Shown here: piece by piece, positions 12,601 through 25,000 of the stretch | Numbering within the stretch: the stretch's first letter is position 1 | How the letters are laid out: each line of letters starts with the position of its first letter | Assembly: GCA_036346395.1 (NCBI GenBank) | Contig: CM070606.1 | Coordinates: 17,160,915 to 17,224,914, forward strand | DNA length: 64,000 bases | Reading direction: 5' to 3' | Origin: Hsuehochloa calcarea | Taxonomy: Eukaryota > Streptophyta > Magnoliopsida > Poales > Poaceae | The notes under the pieces: model-generated | Database searches by the model: none | Told to the model about the DNA's origin: nothing | Seen by the model: only the letters and a program-made list of their open reading frames with translations | Made by a program: the position numbers and the translations under genes

Positions 12601-12889
12601 GCGGAAGACTAGATAGAGAGACGCACTTCTTGGCACAATCGATGTGTCCCTTATGCCGAGACAGCCAATCCATGCCAAGAATTACATCTAGACTTGCTGA
12701 ATGGAGGAGGATAAGATTCGCGAAGAATCTCACTCCCTCGATCTCGATCGGAACATCCCTACATTCAGATTCAGCTCTCAACTCTAAACCAGGAGAGCGA
12801 ATGAGCAATGGGACCAACAATGGAGTAAAAAGGAGCTCACTAATAGCAGCAAAAGACTTAGATTCAAGGACAAAGCTGAAAGAAAGCAA
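9668..12889 (-). pseudogene. Array B internal 1 pol (partial protease, RT, RNase H, integrase, chromodomain), many frameshifts
   Basis: In coding order the minus strand shows the protease C-terminus (VILGMDWLSRHKGH, 12569-12889), RT blocks including PLNEVTVKNKYPLPRID (12037-12267) and a FIDD catalytic block near 11950, then RNase H with YCDASRRGLGCVLMQEG and VVADALSRK (11299-11763 into 10994-11356). The integrase zinc finger (H-H-C-C within 10622-10993), the integrase core with GMDFITGLP, ISDRGS and TERVNQ (10182-10832), and a chromodomain (ATWEREDRL, 9668-9777) follow. Several frame breaks separate these pieces, many at CTG/CAG triplets when compared with internal 2. There is no gag, and the protease catalytic DSG is missing because the deletion reaches past it. 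No start codon is assigned. Confidence 0.87.
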
Positions 12890-13714
12890 AATGCTAGCGA
12901 CTAGGGGAATGGAACATCACCCTAATCGAAAGTCGAAAATAGCAAGTATATAAACTTTAAAAAGGCTTGTACATGACTCAAAAATAGCAAGAAACCATAA
13001 CACCAATGTTCAACTTCCCAATACAACTAACCTGTATTGAATGAACGAGTAATTGATTGAGAAGATAAAAATCAGAAGATTAAGGTAAGATCTAATACCA
13101 CTAAAGAGCAAGGTTCAGTCAACGAAAATAGTGTTAGATACTTAGCTAACTAGTATCACATCTTACCCCTTTTTAACCCCACAAGTTTCAGTTGAATCAC
13201 CCTCTCATTTTCCACCCTATTAGAAACCATCGAGCTTGCTGTCCGGAAATTGAAGTTGCTGTAGTGATTTTGCATCCAAGCTCCAACCGAAGTCTTCCAT
13301 CCTAGAAACTTCAAAATCTGGCACACTTCAACTTGCCAAGCTCAGTGGTCCCATCAGAAACCATTGAGCTCGCTGTCTGGAAATCGAAGCGTGCGGTCCA
13401 GATTCCGCATCTAAGCCTCTAGCCGAAATCTCCAGTCCAGAAACTTCAAAATCCTAAGCACTCCAATTTTCCAAACTCAGTGGTTCCCAAAACCAAATTA
13501 ACAACTATTTTGGAAGAGAGGAGAGAAAAACAATTTCTAAAACACAAATTAGAGTAAGATGAGAGGAGAAAGCTAAGATAGGTAAGGAATAAAATCTGAG
13601 AACTTACTTAAGCTTTCAAAATCATTTGATACTTTGAAAATAAGGTTTTCCAAAATATCCTAAAGACGACCAAACTTGGGTTACTACGGTCAGTATGGCT
13701 CTGATACCAAACCT
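12890..13714 (-). other. Internal 1 leader with primer binding site, gag absent
   Basis: This stretch holds the untranslated leader and no gene. The primer binding site TGGTATCAGAGCCATA (minus strand, 13694-13709) lies 5 bases from the LTR and is complementary to plant initiator tRNA-Met. The leader contains an imperfect tandem duplication. Compared with D2, about 1.2 kb (equivalent to about 61457-62686 there) carrying gag and the start of protease is replaced by roughly 20 bases of unrelated filler. Confidence 0.8.
13219..13490. repeat. Imperfect tandem duplication of about 134 bp in the leader
   Basis: The block starting GAAACCATCGAGCT near 13223 is followed by a diverged second copy starting GAAACCATTGAGCT near 13357. 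Both end in an AAACTTCAAAAT...CCAA...CTCAGTGGT stretch. The same pair is present in internal 2 (about 21540-21810), D1 (about 53525-53790) and D2 (about 63025-63290), so it is a family feature and older than the copies. Confidence 0.75.
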
Positions 13715-16700
13715 TGTGAGACCCCGGTTTATCGGGCTTGTAATGCTTAGCCATCCATTCGCCCCTAGCATCACAAATCAGATAAGCCGAGACTCGAGAC
13801 ATGTATACTTCCCAGAATGCAGTATACACACCTCTTTACAAAGCTCATGCATCAATTCCATTCATCCACATAGAACCGAAGCAAAGCAACAACGTAAGAT
13901 AGCATAAATAAAAGATAGTTATTACAAAAGAGAGGCCGACTACCAAACGACATATACATAGAAAAGTTTAACAGCGGAAGCAAAAGTGCCATAAGATGGC
14001 CATAAACAAAAGAGCCAATCAGTGTGCCTTTAACCCACAAGGCAACCGACCGGACCGCCAAGCTAGTCGTCGAATCCACAACACATCTCACAAAAGTGAG
14101 GCCCTTGGGGCTCACCTTCCTCCCCTGCAAACAAAAGCAGTCGGCAAAAGCCGGTGAGTACTTTGAATGTACTCGCAAGACTTACATGTGGAATAACAAA
14201 CCTGTACTTATACTACATGCAAGCTCATTGAAGTGGAGGCTGTATGGTTCATTTTAGAATAAAGCAAGTTTCTATTTGCAATAATGTAATAGATTGAAAG
14301 CAATTTGACAAATCTATTTTTAATGTTCAAATAACCGAGAGAACAATAATAATAACAGTAGATAGAAAGACAACAACAACCTGGAAGTGACTAACCCAAT
14401 AGTCACCACAACAATAGTATGAATTACCCATTCATACCAACCATGTCAAGTTTAAATTTTGAAAACAAAGGTTGTAGTCTAACTCTTGGAAGACCTCCCC
14501 AAGCGTGTCCATAACCTAGGACGAGGCTATTCGAATAGTTTTATCCCTGCAGGGTGTACCAACTTACCCACATGCCAGACCGCCTTTTTGCCACATGATT
14601 AAGCACACTACCTTTGGTATGCCGGCACAGCTAAGTCCTACGAGACGTTTCCAATATTATGTATTAACTTCGAGTCGCCCGTATGGATAGAAACCCATAC
14701 GTTGTGTCGGGGTCGTGGCCCAGCCTCGGACAACTACCCGTCACGGGTAAAGCCTTGGACAACTGCGACGCCCCTCGAGGTGGAGAACCTTCCCGGCAAT
14801 CCCCACCACCGCACACCCAACACAAACACAAGAACACAAAGCGTGTTTCACACACCACACACGCAAAACTTTTCCTCCTGCGACTCGGAGATAACACACG
14901 CCAAAGTACTAAGTCAAGAGGGGTCCCATATATCCATCATGTGGTTAGTACGCAATAGTTCGGTCCTTGATGTTCGGTCCTTGATGACTTGGGCACCATT
15001 CCGATCACACCCAAAAACACCACACCAACAAACCATTATGCCCAAGTCCAAATCCGTTTTCATTTTTCAGTTTTTGTTTTTCAAAATTAACAAAGCACAA
15101 AGTGCTGGACATAATGGAAGAATAATAATTTTTGTGTGATCAAGACCATCGACTAAGTCGATGATCGCCCAAAGCTACCGAACTAAGCATGGCTAAGCAT
15201 TTTCCAATCGAAAGCTACTAAGTGATCCAAGTCCCTCCCTCGGACTCCGACCACCACAATTAACCTAAGCTCATGGTAGTAGAGGATAAACAAGTCCTAC
15301 AGATTATGCAACTATAGGACACTAACCATAATTTGACAACAAAATAGCAATGCATACATACGAGTTGAAATCAATATAGTAGACTGGAAAAATAATAGGA
15401 TAAACATGATCAAACTGCTTGCCTGATTGAAGTTGCTCTGTTTACTGGGGATCACTCTCGGTGTTAATGTGCTCTTCGGATCCTATCGAAAGAACCAAAA
15501 AGAACCAATAAGGCAAAAGAAACCGAAAAGGTCCAACAGTCAACTTCAACAAAAAGCTCTCAAATTTTTACAATAGGAAGAGCATGATTTTTATGAAATA
15601 ATGCAACAAGAACCAATTGATTTGTATTCTTAATGCAAAAGATATGAGCAAATCAATTTTGCTCAGCTTTATAAATCAAAAATGCTACTATTCATTAGCA
15701 AAATTTTCTGGAGCTATACTGGGGTTGGAAACATTTTTAGATTACAGTTTAGTTAAAAATACAACTAACAAAATTTGAATCAACCAAAAAGGAATTAAAA
15801 TGAAATATTTATGCATTTTACAAGTTACTACATTTTTCAGTTGACAAATAAATCCTTTCGGGAAAAACCAGAAATTAAATCGACGTGGACGAACTTGGAT
15901 CGTTGATCTTGGATCCAACGGTCTAAGTCCACGGAGCAATGCGCGCATGCACGGCTCACAAACCCTAAACTTTCACCGTTGGATCTGGATCCAACGGTTC
16001 ACGTGGATTAGGACGTTCGGGCGGTCCGAACGTTCACACGCATAGGAGCCGTTGACCTTGGATCCAACGGTCCACACGGATCGAACCTTTCGGACGGTCC
16101 GAACGTTCACTCGAATCGGGACCGTTGATCTTGGATCCAACGGTCCACGCGGATCGAACCGCTCGGACGGTCCGAACGTTCATTCAGACCTGGACCGTTG
16201 ATCTTGGATCCAACGGTCCACGGTGAACGTCGTTCAAACGCTCGTCCCTGTTTTCATCCGACAAAACGACGGTGAAGGGATGGTCGTCGCCGGCGACTCT
16301 GGTCGCGGCGGCGCGAGCAAGTGCCCAAAATGGGTTGCTAACAACATTGCGCACCCAAAGGTACCAACGGTTTCAGCTGCGGCGTTCCAGAACGCCGGCA
16401 AGCCGGAGGCGACAGAGATGACCGAAAATGGTCAAAAACGAAAATAGCAAATGAGCTCTGCTGCGGTCCAATTGAGCGAGTGCCAAGCAACTAGGGACTA
16501 AAGAGGAGTTACTCGAGCACGGAGAAAGCACCGAGAGGACTGGAGCCGCTCGATGAAGAAAAATAGGGCTTTCGGCAAAAGGGAAATCAAAATTAAGCCG
16601 CTCCTGCGCCAAAACCCAAATTGAGTGAGGGTTAATGATCACCGAGGTGAGAGGAATCAGAGGGAGCAAGACTGAAAGGAATGAAGCCCAAGGGTACCGC

Positions 16701-17909
16701 CTTCACCGAAGAGCTTGAAGCTCGGCAATGGCGGCAACAGAAGGTTTCAAGGTTTTGAGCTCAAGCAAACACCGAGAGGTTCTTTGGAGCTTGCGAGGTG
16801 TTTGAAAGGCTTCAATGGAAGGACCAGAGGGGCTTATATAGCGGGGAATGGCAGTGAGCAACGGCAAAAACCCTCTCGGGTCAAACCTGCCGTGAGAGCC
16901 TTTGAGAGCGATGGGAGCAGTTGAACCATGGACTTCTGAGGGAGGAGCACGACGTGCATTTAATGCGCGCAGAGCTAGCCGTTTAAAGGTGACCACAGAG
17001 GTGACTGCACACTGAGCGCTTCTCCTCTGCTCACGCCATTGCTTGACTCAGACGCGCGCTCCGACCCGATGAAGGAGACGACTCATCCACCGTCGGATTA
17101 AAATCGGACGGTCCAAAAGCAACGGGGTGATTAGAACGGTTTGAGCGTCCATTTTAGCCTGAGCTGTTGATTTGGATCCTACGGTTCACATTGCGCGAGG
17201 TGTTGGACGGTCCGAACGCGTTCCGCGAATCTGAGCCCTTGATTTAGAATCCAACGGTTCACATGGATCGGCGCGCTCGGATGGTCCGAACGTTCACGCG
17301 ATCGTGAGCCGTTCGATGCTGATCCAACGACGCACAACGCCCGCGCCCAAACGACCGAGCCGGTGCGGTTAGTTGGTTGGGCCGAGTCAATTGGCTTAAG
17401 CCCGAGCCTGACTCGGACCCAAGGAACAGTGAAATCAGCAAGGGTTTGAATTAAAGGCTGATTTTTGAAGAATTTGTTTAAGGTACCAAACAAGCTCCAA
17501 AAATCATGAAATTTTAACTGGAGGTTGCTTATTGGATGATTAACCTTAAATAAATTTTCCAGAGGTTTTATGCAGGTATTTTTCTCCGAAATTTCGAAGG
17601 TGATGAATTAGGGTTTGACCAAGGTTTGATTGGCCTAAAAAATTATCAAATAATTTCTAAAAATTATGAAATAATTCTGAGGTGTCAAACATCAACCCTA
17701 GACTCAGGGAAAATGTTTACACGGGTTTGGCACCAGATCTTTGCCAAGGAGGTTTTTGGTTGGGGTTAAATGAGGATTTGAATTTGATCTTCCACAATTC
17801 TTTTTAAAAGAATTACAAAAACGACCAGGGGTTTCAAGATGCAAGAAAGGTTTTAATTCCTCCTGATTTTCTTACACTTGAAACTCAATTCCAAATTTGG
17901 GATGTTACA
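13715..17909 (-). repeat. LTR-b, the shared middle LTR of array B
   Basis: It runs TGTGAGACCCC to GGGATGTTACA. It is bounded on the left by the primer binding site of internal 1 and on the right by the polypurine tract of internal 2, with no target duplication on either side. It therefore acts as 5' LTR of internal 1 and 3' LTR of internal 2. The TATA box on the minus strand is at 16831-16841. Confidence 0.9.
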
Positions 17910-17928
17910 AAACCTCCTCCCCCCTTAC
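17910..17928 (-). other. Polypurine tract of internal 2
   Basis: The minus-strand sequence GTAAGGGGGGAGGAGGTTT abuts LTR-b. It is slightly longer than the internal 1 tract because of an extra GGA unit. Confidence 0.8.
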
Positions 17929-17952
17929 AAAAATCTCGTCCCGAGATTTGGC

Positions 17953-20900
17953 TCACTCGGTAAAGAAAGATGGATAGTCTGCACGGAGACGATCTTCCCT
18001 TTCCCAAGTGGCTTCATCTTCAGAATGGTTTGACCACTGAACTTTAAGGAACTTGATGGCACGATTCCTCGTTCTTCGTTCAGTCTCTTCAAGGATGCGA
18101 ACAGGGTGCTCCTTGTAGGTCAAATCTTCCTGAACATCAAGAGTTTCCAACGGAGCTTCCTCAGTTGGAACGCAGAGGCACTTCTTTAATTGGGACACAT
18201 GGAACACATCATGTACCCCCTCAAGTGCAGCAGGCAACTCCATCTTATAGGCGACAGCTCCTTTCTTCTCGACGACGCGGTAGGGACCGACATATCGAGG
18301 AGCTAGCTTGCCCTTGACGCCGAAACGTTGATGGCCCTTCAAAGGAGAAACCTTGAGATAAACAAAGTCATCAGGCTCAAAGCTCAACTCGCGACGACGG
18401 CGATCCGCATAGCTCTTTTGTCTGGATTGAGCTGTGCGCAAGCGATCACGAATAAGCTGGACTTGTCTCTCGGCCTCATTGATCGAGTCCGGGCCAAAGA
18501 ATGGTCTTCGCGGTCTCGCACCAATTCAACGGGGTTCTGCACTTTCTCCTGTATAAGGCCTCGAAAGGTGCCATGCCGAGACTGGCCTGAAAGCTGTTGT
18601 TATATGAAAACTCAGCGAATGGCAAGTATTTTTCCCAATGCTTTCCATATGACAGAACACAAGCACGGAGCATGTCTTCCAACACATGGTTGACCCTCTC
18701 GGTTTGACCATCGGTTTGAGGATGATATGTGGTGCTAAAGTTAAGATGGGTTCCCATAGCCTCTTGCAAGCTATGCCAAAATCGAGAAGTGAACAGAGAA
18801 CCACGATCCGAAATGATCGTCTTTGGTATCCCATGCAAACTTACAATTCTGGAGACATAGAGCTCGGCTAAGAGGCCCACGCGGTCGAGTCTTGACAGGA
18901 AGGAAATGAGCTACTTTAGTCAATCGATCGATGATAACCCAAATAGCATCGTTTCCACAGGAGACTGGGTAGACCGGTGATAAAATCCATCCCGATCGAG
19001 TCCCACTTCCACTGAATTGGCAAAGGTCAAGCGATCCGCTTTGGGCCGATGCTCGGCCTTGACACGATGACACACGTCGCACTCGGCAACGAACTTTGCA
19101 ATTTCCCGCTTCATTCGAGTCCACCAAAATCCCTGACGAAGATCTTGATACATCTTTGTGGCCCCGGGATGAATAGACAAAGGCGAATCATGGGCCTCGC
19201 GGAGAATCAAATCCCGCAACTCCATGTCCTTTGGAACCACAAGGCGTTGCCCGAACCTTACAACACCATGCTCATCCTCAGAGAAGCACTTAGCTGTACC
19301 GTCCTTGACATTTTCCTTGATGCGGTTTGTCCCAACATCCGATTGCTGAGCAATCTTGATCCGATCCACCAAGGTTGGTTGCACAACCAAGGCAGCGAGG
19401 GAACCATGCTCAACCAAACCCAAGTTGAGGCGCTGAAATTCCTGCAGAAGGGTGGGTTGACGTTCCTGGAGCAACAAGACGTTGCAATGCGCTTTGCGAC
19501 TGAGCGCATCGGCAACGACATTAGCCTTGCCCGGATGATAGTGAATACCCATGTCATAATCCTTGATTAACTCCAACCATCTCTTTTGCCTGAGGTTCAG
19601 ATCTGTTGGGTAAACAAATACTTTAGGCTTTTGTGATCCGAATACACTTCGCAACGATTACCGATTAGGTAATGTCGCCAGTTCTTAAGTGCATGAATCA
19701 CCGCAACTAATTCCAAGTTATGGGTAGGGTAGTTGAGTTCATGAGGTCTCAATTGCCTTGATGCATAGGCCACCACCTTGCCTTCTTGCATCAGGACACA
19801 ACCGAGTCCTCGACGAGAAGCATCGCAATAGATATCGAAGCTTTGATGAACATCGGGAAGAACGAGGACGGGAGCGGTGGTCAAACGCTTCTTAAGTATT
19901 TTGAAGCTTTCCTCACAAGCATCGGACCACAAGAACTTCTTGTCCTTTTTGAGCAACTCCGTCATCGGCTTCGCGATCTTGGAGAAATTCTCGATGAAAC
20001 GACGATAATATCCCGCTAAACCAAGAAAACTCCGCGCCGGTTCTCAAGTAAGGTCAACCCATGAGAGAACGTCGCTGATCTTGCTAGGATCAACGGCTAT
20101 ACCTCCCGCTATTTGAAAGGACATGGCCTAAGAAGGCCACTTCCTTCAACCGAATCGCGATTCTTTGAACTTTATGTCATACCGGTGCTCACGAAGCTTG
20201 CCTAACACAAGCCTCAGATGCTCATCATGTTCCTCATCGTTCTTAGAATAGATAAGAATTTCATGGATGAAGACCACGACAAACTTATCCAAATACTCCA
20301 TGAATACCGAATTCATGAGGTTCATGAACAAGGCAGGAGCATTGGTTAAGCCAAATGACATGACGGTGTACTCATACAAGCCGTAGCGAGTAGAGAAGGC
20401 CGTCTTTGGAATATCCTCAGGTCGTATCCGAACTTGATGATATCCCACTCTCAAATCAATCTTGGAGAATACTCGAGCTCCAGTTAATTGATCAAAGAGA
20501 TCATCAATGCGGGGCAATGGATACTTGTTCTTTACCGTTACCTCATTAAGCGGACGGTAATCAACGCACATGCGCAAAGTATTGTCCTTCTTCTTTACGA
20601 AGATTGCAGGACAACCCCATGGAGATGAGCTAGGGCGAATGAAACCTTTTTCTTGCAGCTCACTCAGTTGCTTCTTCAATTCCACCAACTCGTTCGGTGG
20701 CATCCGATAGTGCCTCTTTGAAATCGGGGCGGTACCGGGAACCAACTCAATGACAAACTCTAGGTCTCGAACTGGTGGCATCCCCGGAAGGTCTTCAGGA
20801 AAGACATCAATGAAGTCACAAACCGTTGGGACCTCACTAATATCTAGAGCGGGCTTCGCTTCCAGCGTGAAGAGATGCGGACCTAGCAGCTTCGGCGAAA

Positions 20901-21213
20901 AGCGAACCTGCTCGCCGGAAAGACTAGATAGAGAGACGCACTTCTTGGCACAATCGATGTGTCCCTTATGCCGAGACAGCCAATCCATGCCAAGAATTAC
21001 ATCTAGACTTGCTGAATGGAGGAGGATAAGATTCGCGAAGAATCTTACTCCCTCGATCTCGATCGGAACATCACTACATTCAGATTCAACTCTCAACTCC
21101 AAACCAGGAGAGCGAATGAGCAATGGGACCAACAATGGAGTAAAAACGAGCTCACTAATAGCAGCAAAAGACTTAGATTCAAGGACAAAGCTGAAAGAAA
21201 GCAAAATGCTAGC
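17953..21213 (-). pseudogene. Array B internal 2 pol (partial protease, RT, RNase H, integrase, chromodomain)
   Basis: This is the better-preserved pol of the array. A 352-codon open stretch at 20146-21204 covers the protease C-terminus (VILGMDWLSRH) and RT through NAPALFMNLMNS. RNase H follows at 19597-19965 with YCDASRRGLGC. A long piece at 18920-19654 covers the RNase H end (VVADALSRK) and the integrase zinc finger (HDSPLSIH, then CDVC). The integrase core at 18476-18880 has ISDRGS and TERVNH, and 17953-18441 carries the integrase C-terminus and chromodomain (KVQWSNHSEDEATWE). The RT catalytic block reads FIHEIL, so both catalytic aspartates are lost. Gag and the protease DSG are missing exactly as in internal 1. 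Confidence 0.88.
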
Positions 21214-22029
21214 GACTAGGGGAATGGAACATCACCCTAATCGAAAGCCGAAAATAGCAAGTATATAAACTTTAAAAAGGCTTGTACATGACTCAAAAAT
21301 AGCAAGAAACCATAACACCAATGTTCAACTTCCCAATACAACTAACCCGTATTGAATGAACGAGTAATTGATTGAGAAGATAAAAATCAGAAGATTAAGG
21401 TAAGATCTAATACCACTAAAGAGCAAGGTTCAGTCAACGAAAATAGTGTTAGATACTTAGCTAACTAGTATCACATCTTACCCCTTTTTAACCCCACAAG
21501 TTTTAGTTGAATCACCCTCTCATTTTCCACCCTATTAGAAACCATCGAGCTTGCTGTCCGGAAATTGAAGTTGCTGTAGTGATTTTGCATCCAAGCTCCA
21601 GCCGAAGTCTTCCATCCTAGAAACTTCAAAATCTGGCACACTTCAACTTGCCAAGCTCAGTGGTCCCATCAGAAACCATTGAGCTCGCTGTCTGGAAATT
21701 GAAGCGTGCGGTCCAGATTCCGCATCCAAGCCTCTAGCCGAAATCTCCAGTCCAGAAACTTCAAAATCCTAAGCACTCCAATTTGCCAAACTCAGTGGTT
21801 CCCAAAACCAAATTAACAACTATTTTGGAAGAGAGGAGAGAAAAACAATTTCTAAAACACAAATTAGAGTAAGATGAGAGGAGAAAGCTAAGATAGGTAA
21901 GGAATAAAATCTGAGAACTTACTTAAGCTTTCAAAATCATTTGATACTTTGAAAATAAGGTTTTCCAAAATATCCTAAAGACGACCAAGCTTGGGTTACT
22001 ACGGTCAGTATGACTCTGATACAAAACCT
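21214..22029 (-). other. Internal 2 leader with degenerate primer binding site
   Basis: No gene is seen here. The leader carries the same duplication as internal 1. The primer binding site at 22009-22024 differs from the intact site at 13694-13709 at two bases, so pairing with initiator tRNA-Met would be weakened. Confidence 0.7.
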
Positions 22030-25000
22030 TGTGAGACCCGGTTTATCGGGCTTGTAATGCTTAGCCATCCATTCGGCCCTAGCATCACAAATCGATAAGC
22101 CGAGACTCGAGACATGTATACTTCCTGAATGCAAGATACACACCTCTTTACAAAGCTCATGCATCAATTCCATTCATCCACATAGAACCAAGCAAAGCAA
22201 CAACTGTAAGATAGCATAAATAAAAGATAGTTATTACAAAAGAGAGGCCGACCGGCCAAACGACATATACATAGAAAAGTTTAACAGCGGAAGCAAAAGT
22301 GCCATAAGATGGCCATAAACAAAAGAGCCAATCAGTGTGCCTTTAACCCACAAGGCAACCGACCGGACCGCCAAGCTAGTCGTCGAATCAACAGCACATC
22401 TCACAAAAGTGAGGGCCTTGGGGCTCACCTTCCTCCCCTGCAAACAAAAGCAGCCGGCAAAAGCCGGTGAGTACTTTGAATGTACTCGCAAGACTTACAT
22501 GTGGAATAACAAACCTGTACTTATACTACATGCAAGCTCATTGAAGTGGAGGCTGTATGGTTCATTTTAGCATAAAGCAAGTTTCTATTTGCAATAATGT
22601 AATAGATTGAAAGCAATTTGACAAATCTATTTTTAATGTTCAAATAACCGAGAGAACAATAATAATAATAGTAGATAGAAAGACAACAACAACCTGGAAG
22701 TGACTAACCCAATAGTCACCACAACAATAGTATGAATTACCCATTCATACCAACCATGTCAAGTTTTAATTTTGAAAACAAAGGTTGTAGTCTAACTCTT
22801 GGAAGACCTCCCCAAGCGTGTCCATAACCTAGGACGAGGCTATTCGAATAGTTTTATCCCTGCAGGGTGTACCAACTTACCCACATGCCAGACCGCCTTT
22901 TTGCCACATGATTAAGCACACTACCTTTGGTATGCCGACACGGCTAAGTCCTACGAGACGTTTCCAATTTTATGTATTAACTTCGAGTCGCCCGTATGGA
23001 TAGAAACCCATACGTTGTGTCGGGGTCGTGGCCCAGCCTCGGACAACTACCCGTCACGGGTAAAGCCTTGGACAACTGCGACGCCCCTCGAGGTGGAGAA
23101 CCTTCCCGGCAATCCACACCACCGCACACCCAACACAAACACAAGAACACAAAGCGTGTTTCACACACCACATACGCAAAACTTTTCCTCCTGCGACTCG
23201 GAGATAACACACGCCAAAGTACTAAGTCAAGAGGGGTCCCATATATCCCTCATGTGGTTAGTACACAATAGTTCGGTCCTTGATGTTCGGTCCTTGATGA
23301 CTTGGGCACCATTCCGATCACACCCAAAAACACCACACCAACATACCATTATGCCCAAGTCCAAATCCGTTTTCATTTTTCAGTTTTTGTTTTGCAAAAT
23401 TAACAAAGCACAAAGTGCTGGACATAATGGAAGAATAATAATTTTTGTGTGATCAAGACCATCGACTAAGTCGATGATCGCCCAAAGCTACCGAACTAAG
23501 CATGGCTAAGCATTTTCCAATCGAAAGATACTAAGTGATCCAAGTCCCTCCCTCGGACTCCGACCACCACAATTAACCTAAGCTCATTATAGTCGAGGAT
23601 AAACAAGTCCTACGGATTATGCAACTATAGGACACTAACCATAATTTGACAACAAAATAGCAATGCATACATACGAGTTGAAATCAATATAGTAGACTGG
23701 AAAAATAATAGGATAAACATGATCAAACTACTTGCCTGATTGAAGTTGCTCTGTTTGCTGGGGATCACTCTCGGTGTTAATGTGCTCTTCGGATCTTATC
23801 GAAAAAACCAAAAAGAACCAATAAGGCAAAAGAAACCGAAAAGGTCCAACAGTCAACTTCAACAAAAAGCTCTCAAATTTTTTACAATAGGAAGAGCATT
23901 ATTTTTATGAAATAATGCAACAAGAACCAATTGATTTGGATTCTTAATGCAAAAGATATGAGCAATTCAATTTTGCTCAGCTTTATAAATAAAAAATGCT
24001 ACTATTCATTAGCAAAATTTTCGGGAAAAACCAGAAATTAAATCGACGTGGACGAACTTGGATCGTTGATCTTGGATCCAACGGTCTAAGTCCACGAACA
24101 ATCTTGCGCATGCACGGCTCACAAACCCTAAACTTTCACCGCTGGATCCGGATCCAGCAACCGCGTGGATTAGGGCGTTGGGCGGTCCGAACGTTCACAC
24201 GCATAGGAGCCGTTGACCTTGGATCCAACGGTCCACACGGATCGAACCTTCGGACGGTCCGAACGTTCACTCGAATCGACCGTTGATCTTGGATCCAACG
24301 GTCCACGCGGATCGAACCGCTTCGGACGGTCCGAACGTTCATTCGCACTGGACCGCTGATCTTGGATCCAACGATCCACGGTGAACGCCGCTCAAACGCC
24401 GTCCCTGCTTTCATCCGACAAAACGACGGTGAAGGGATGGTCGTCGCCGGCGACTCTGGTCGCGGCGGCGCGAGCAAGTGCCCAAAATGGGTTGCTAACA
24501 ACATTGCGCACCCAAAGGTACCAACGGTTTCAGCTGCGGCGTTCCAGAACGCCGGCAAGCCGGAGGCGACAGAGATGACCGAAAATGGTCAAAAACGAAA
24601 ATAGCAAATGAGCTCTGCTGCGGTCCAATTGAGCGAGTGCCAAGCAACTAGGGACTAAAGAGGAGTTACCTGAGCACGGAGAAAGCACCGAGAGGACTGG
24701 AGCTGCTCTGATGAAGAAAAATAGGGCTTTCGGCCGAAAAGGGGAAATCCAAAATTAAGCTGCTCCCTGCGGCCAAAAACCAAATTGAGTGAGGGTTAAT
24801 GATCACCGAGGTGAGAGGAATCAGAGGGAGCAAGACTGAAAGGAATGAAGCCCAAGGGTACCGCCTTCACCGAAGAGCTTGAAGCTCGGCAATGGCGGCA
24901 ACAGAAGGTTTCAAGTTTTTGAGCTCAAGCAAACACCAGAGAGGTTGCTAGAGCTTGCGAGGTGTTTGAAAGGCTTCAATGGAAGGACCAGAGGGGCTTA

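Noticed and set aside
13694..13709. A tRNA gene suggested by initiator tRNA-Met similarity.
   Set aside because: Only the short 3'-end complement is present, directly beside an LTR end, so it is a primer binding site.
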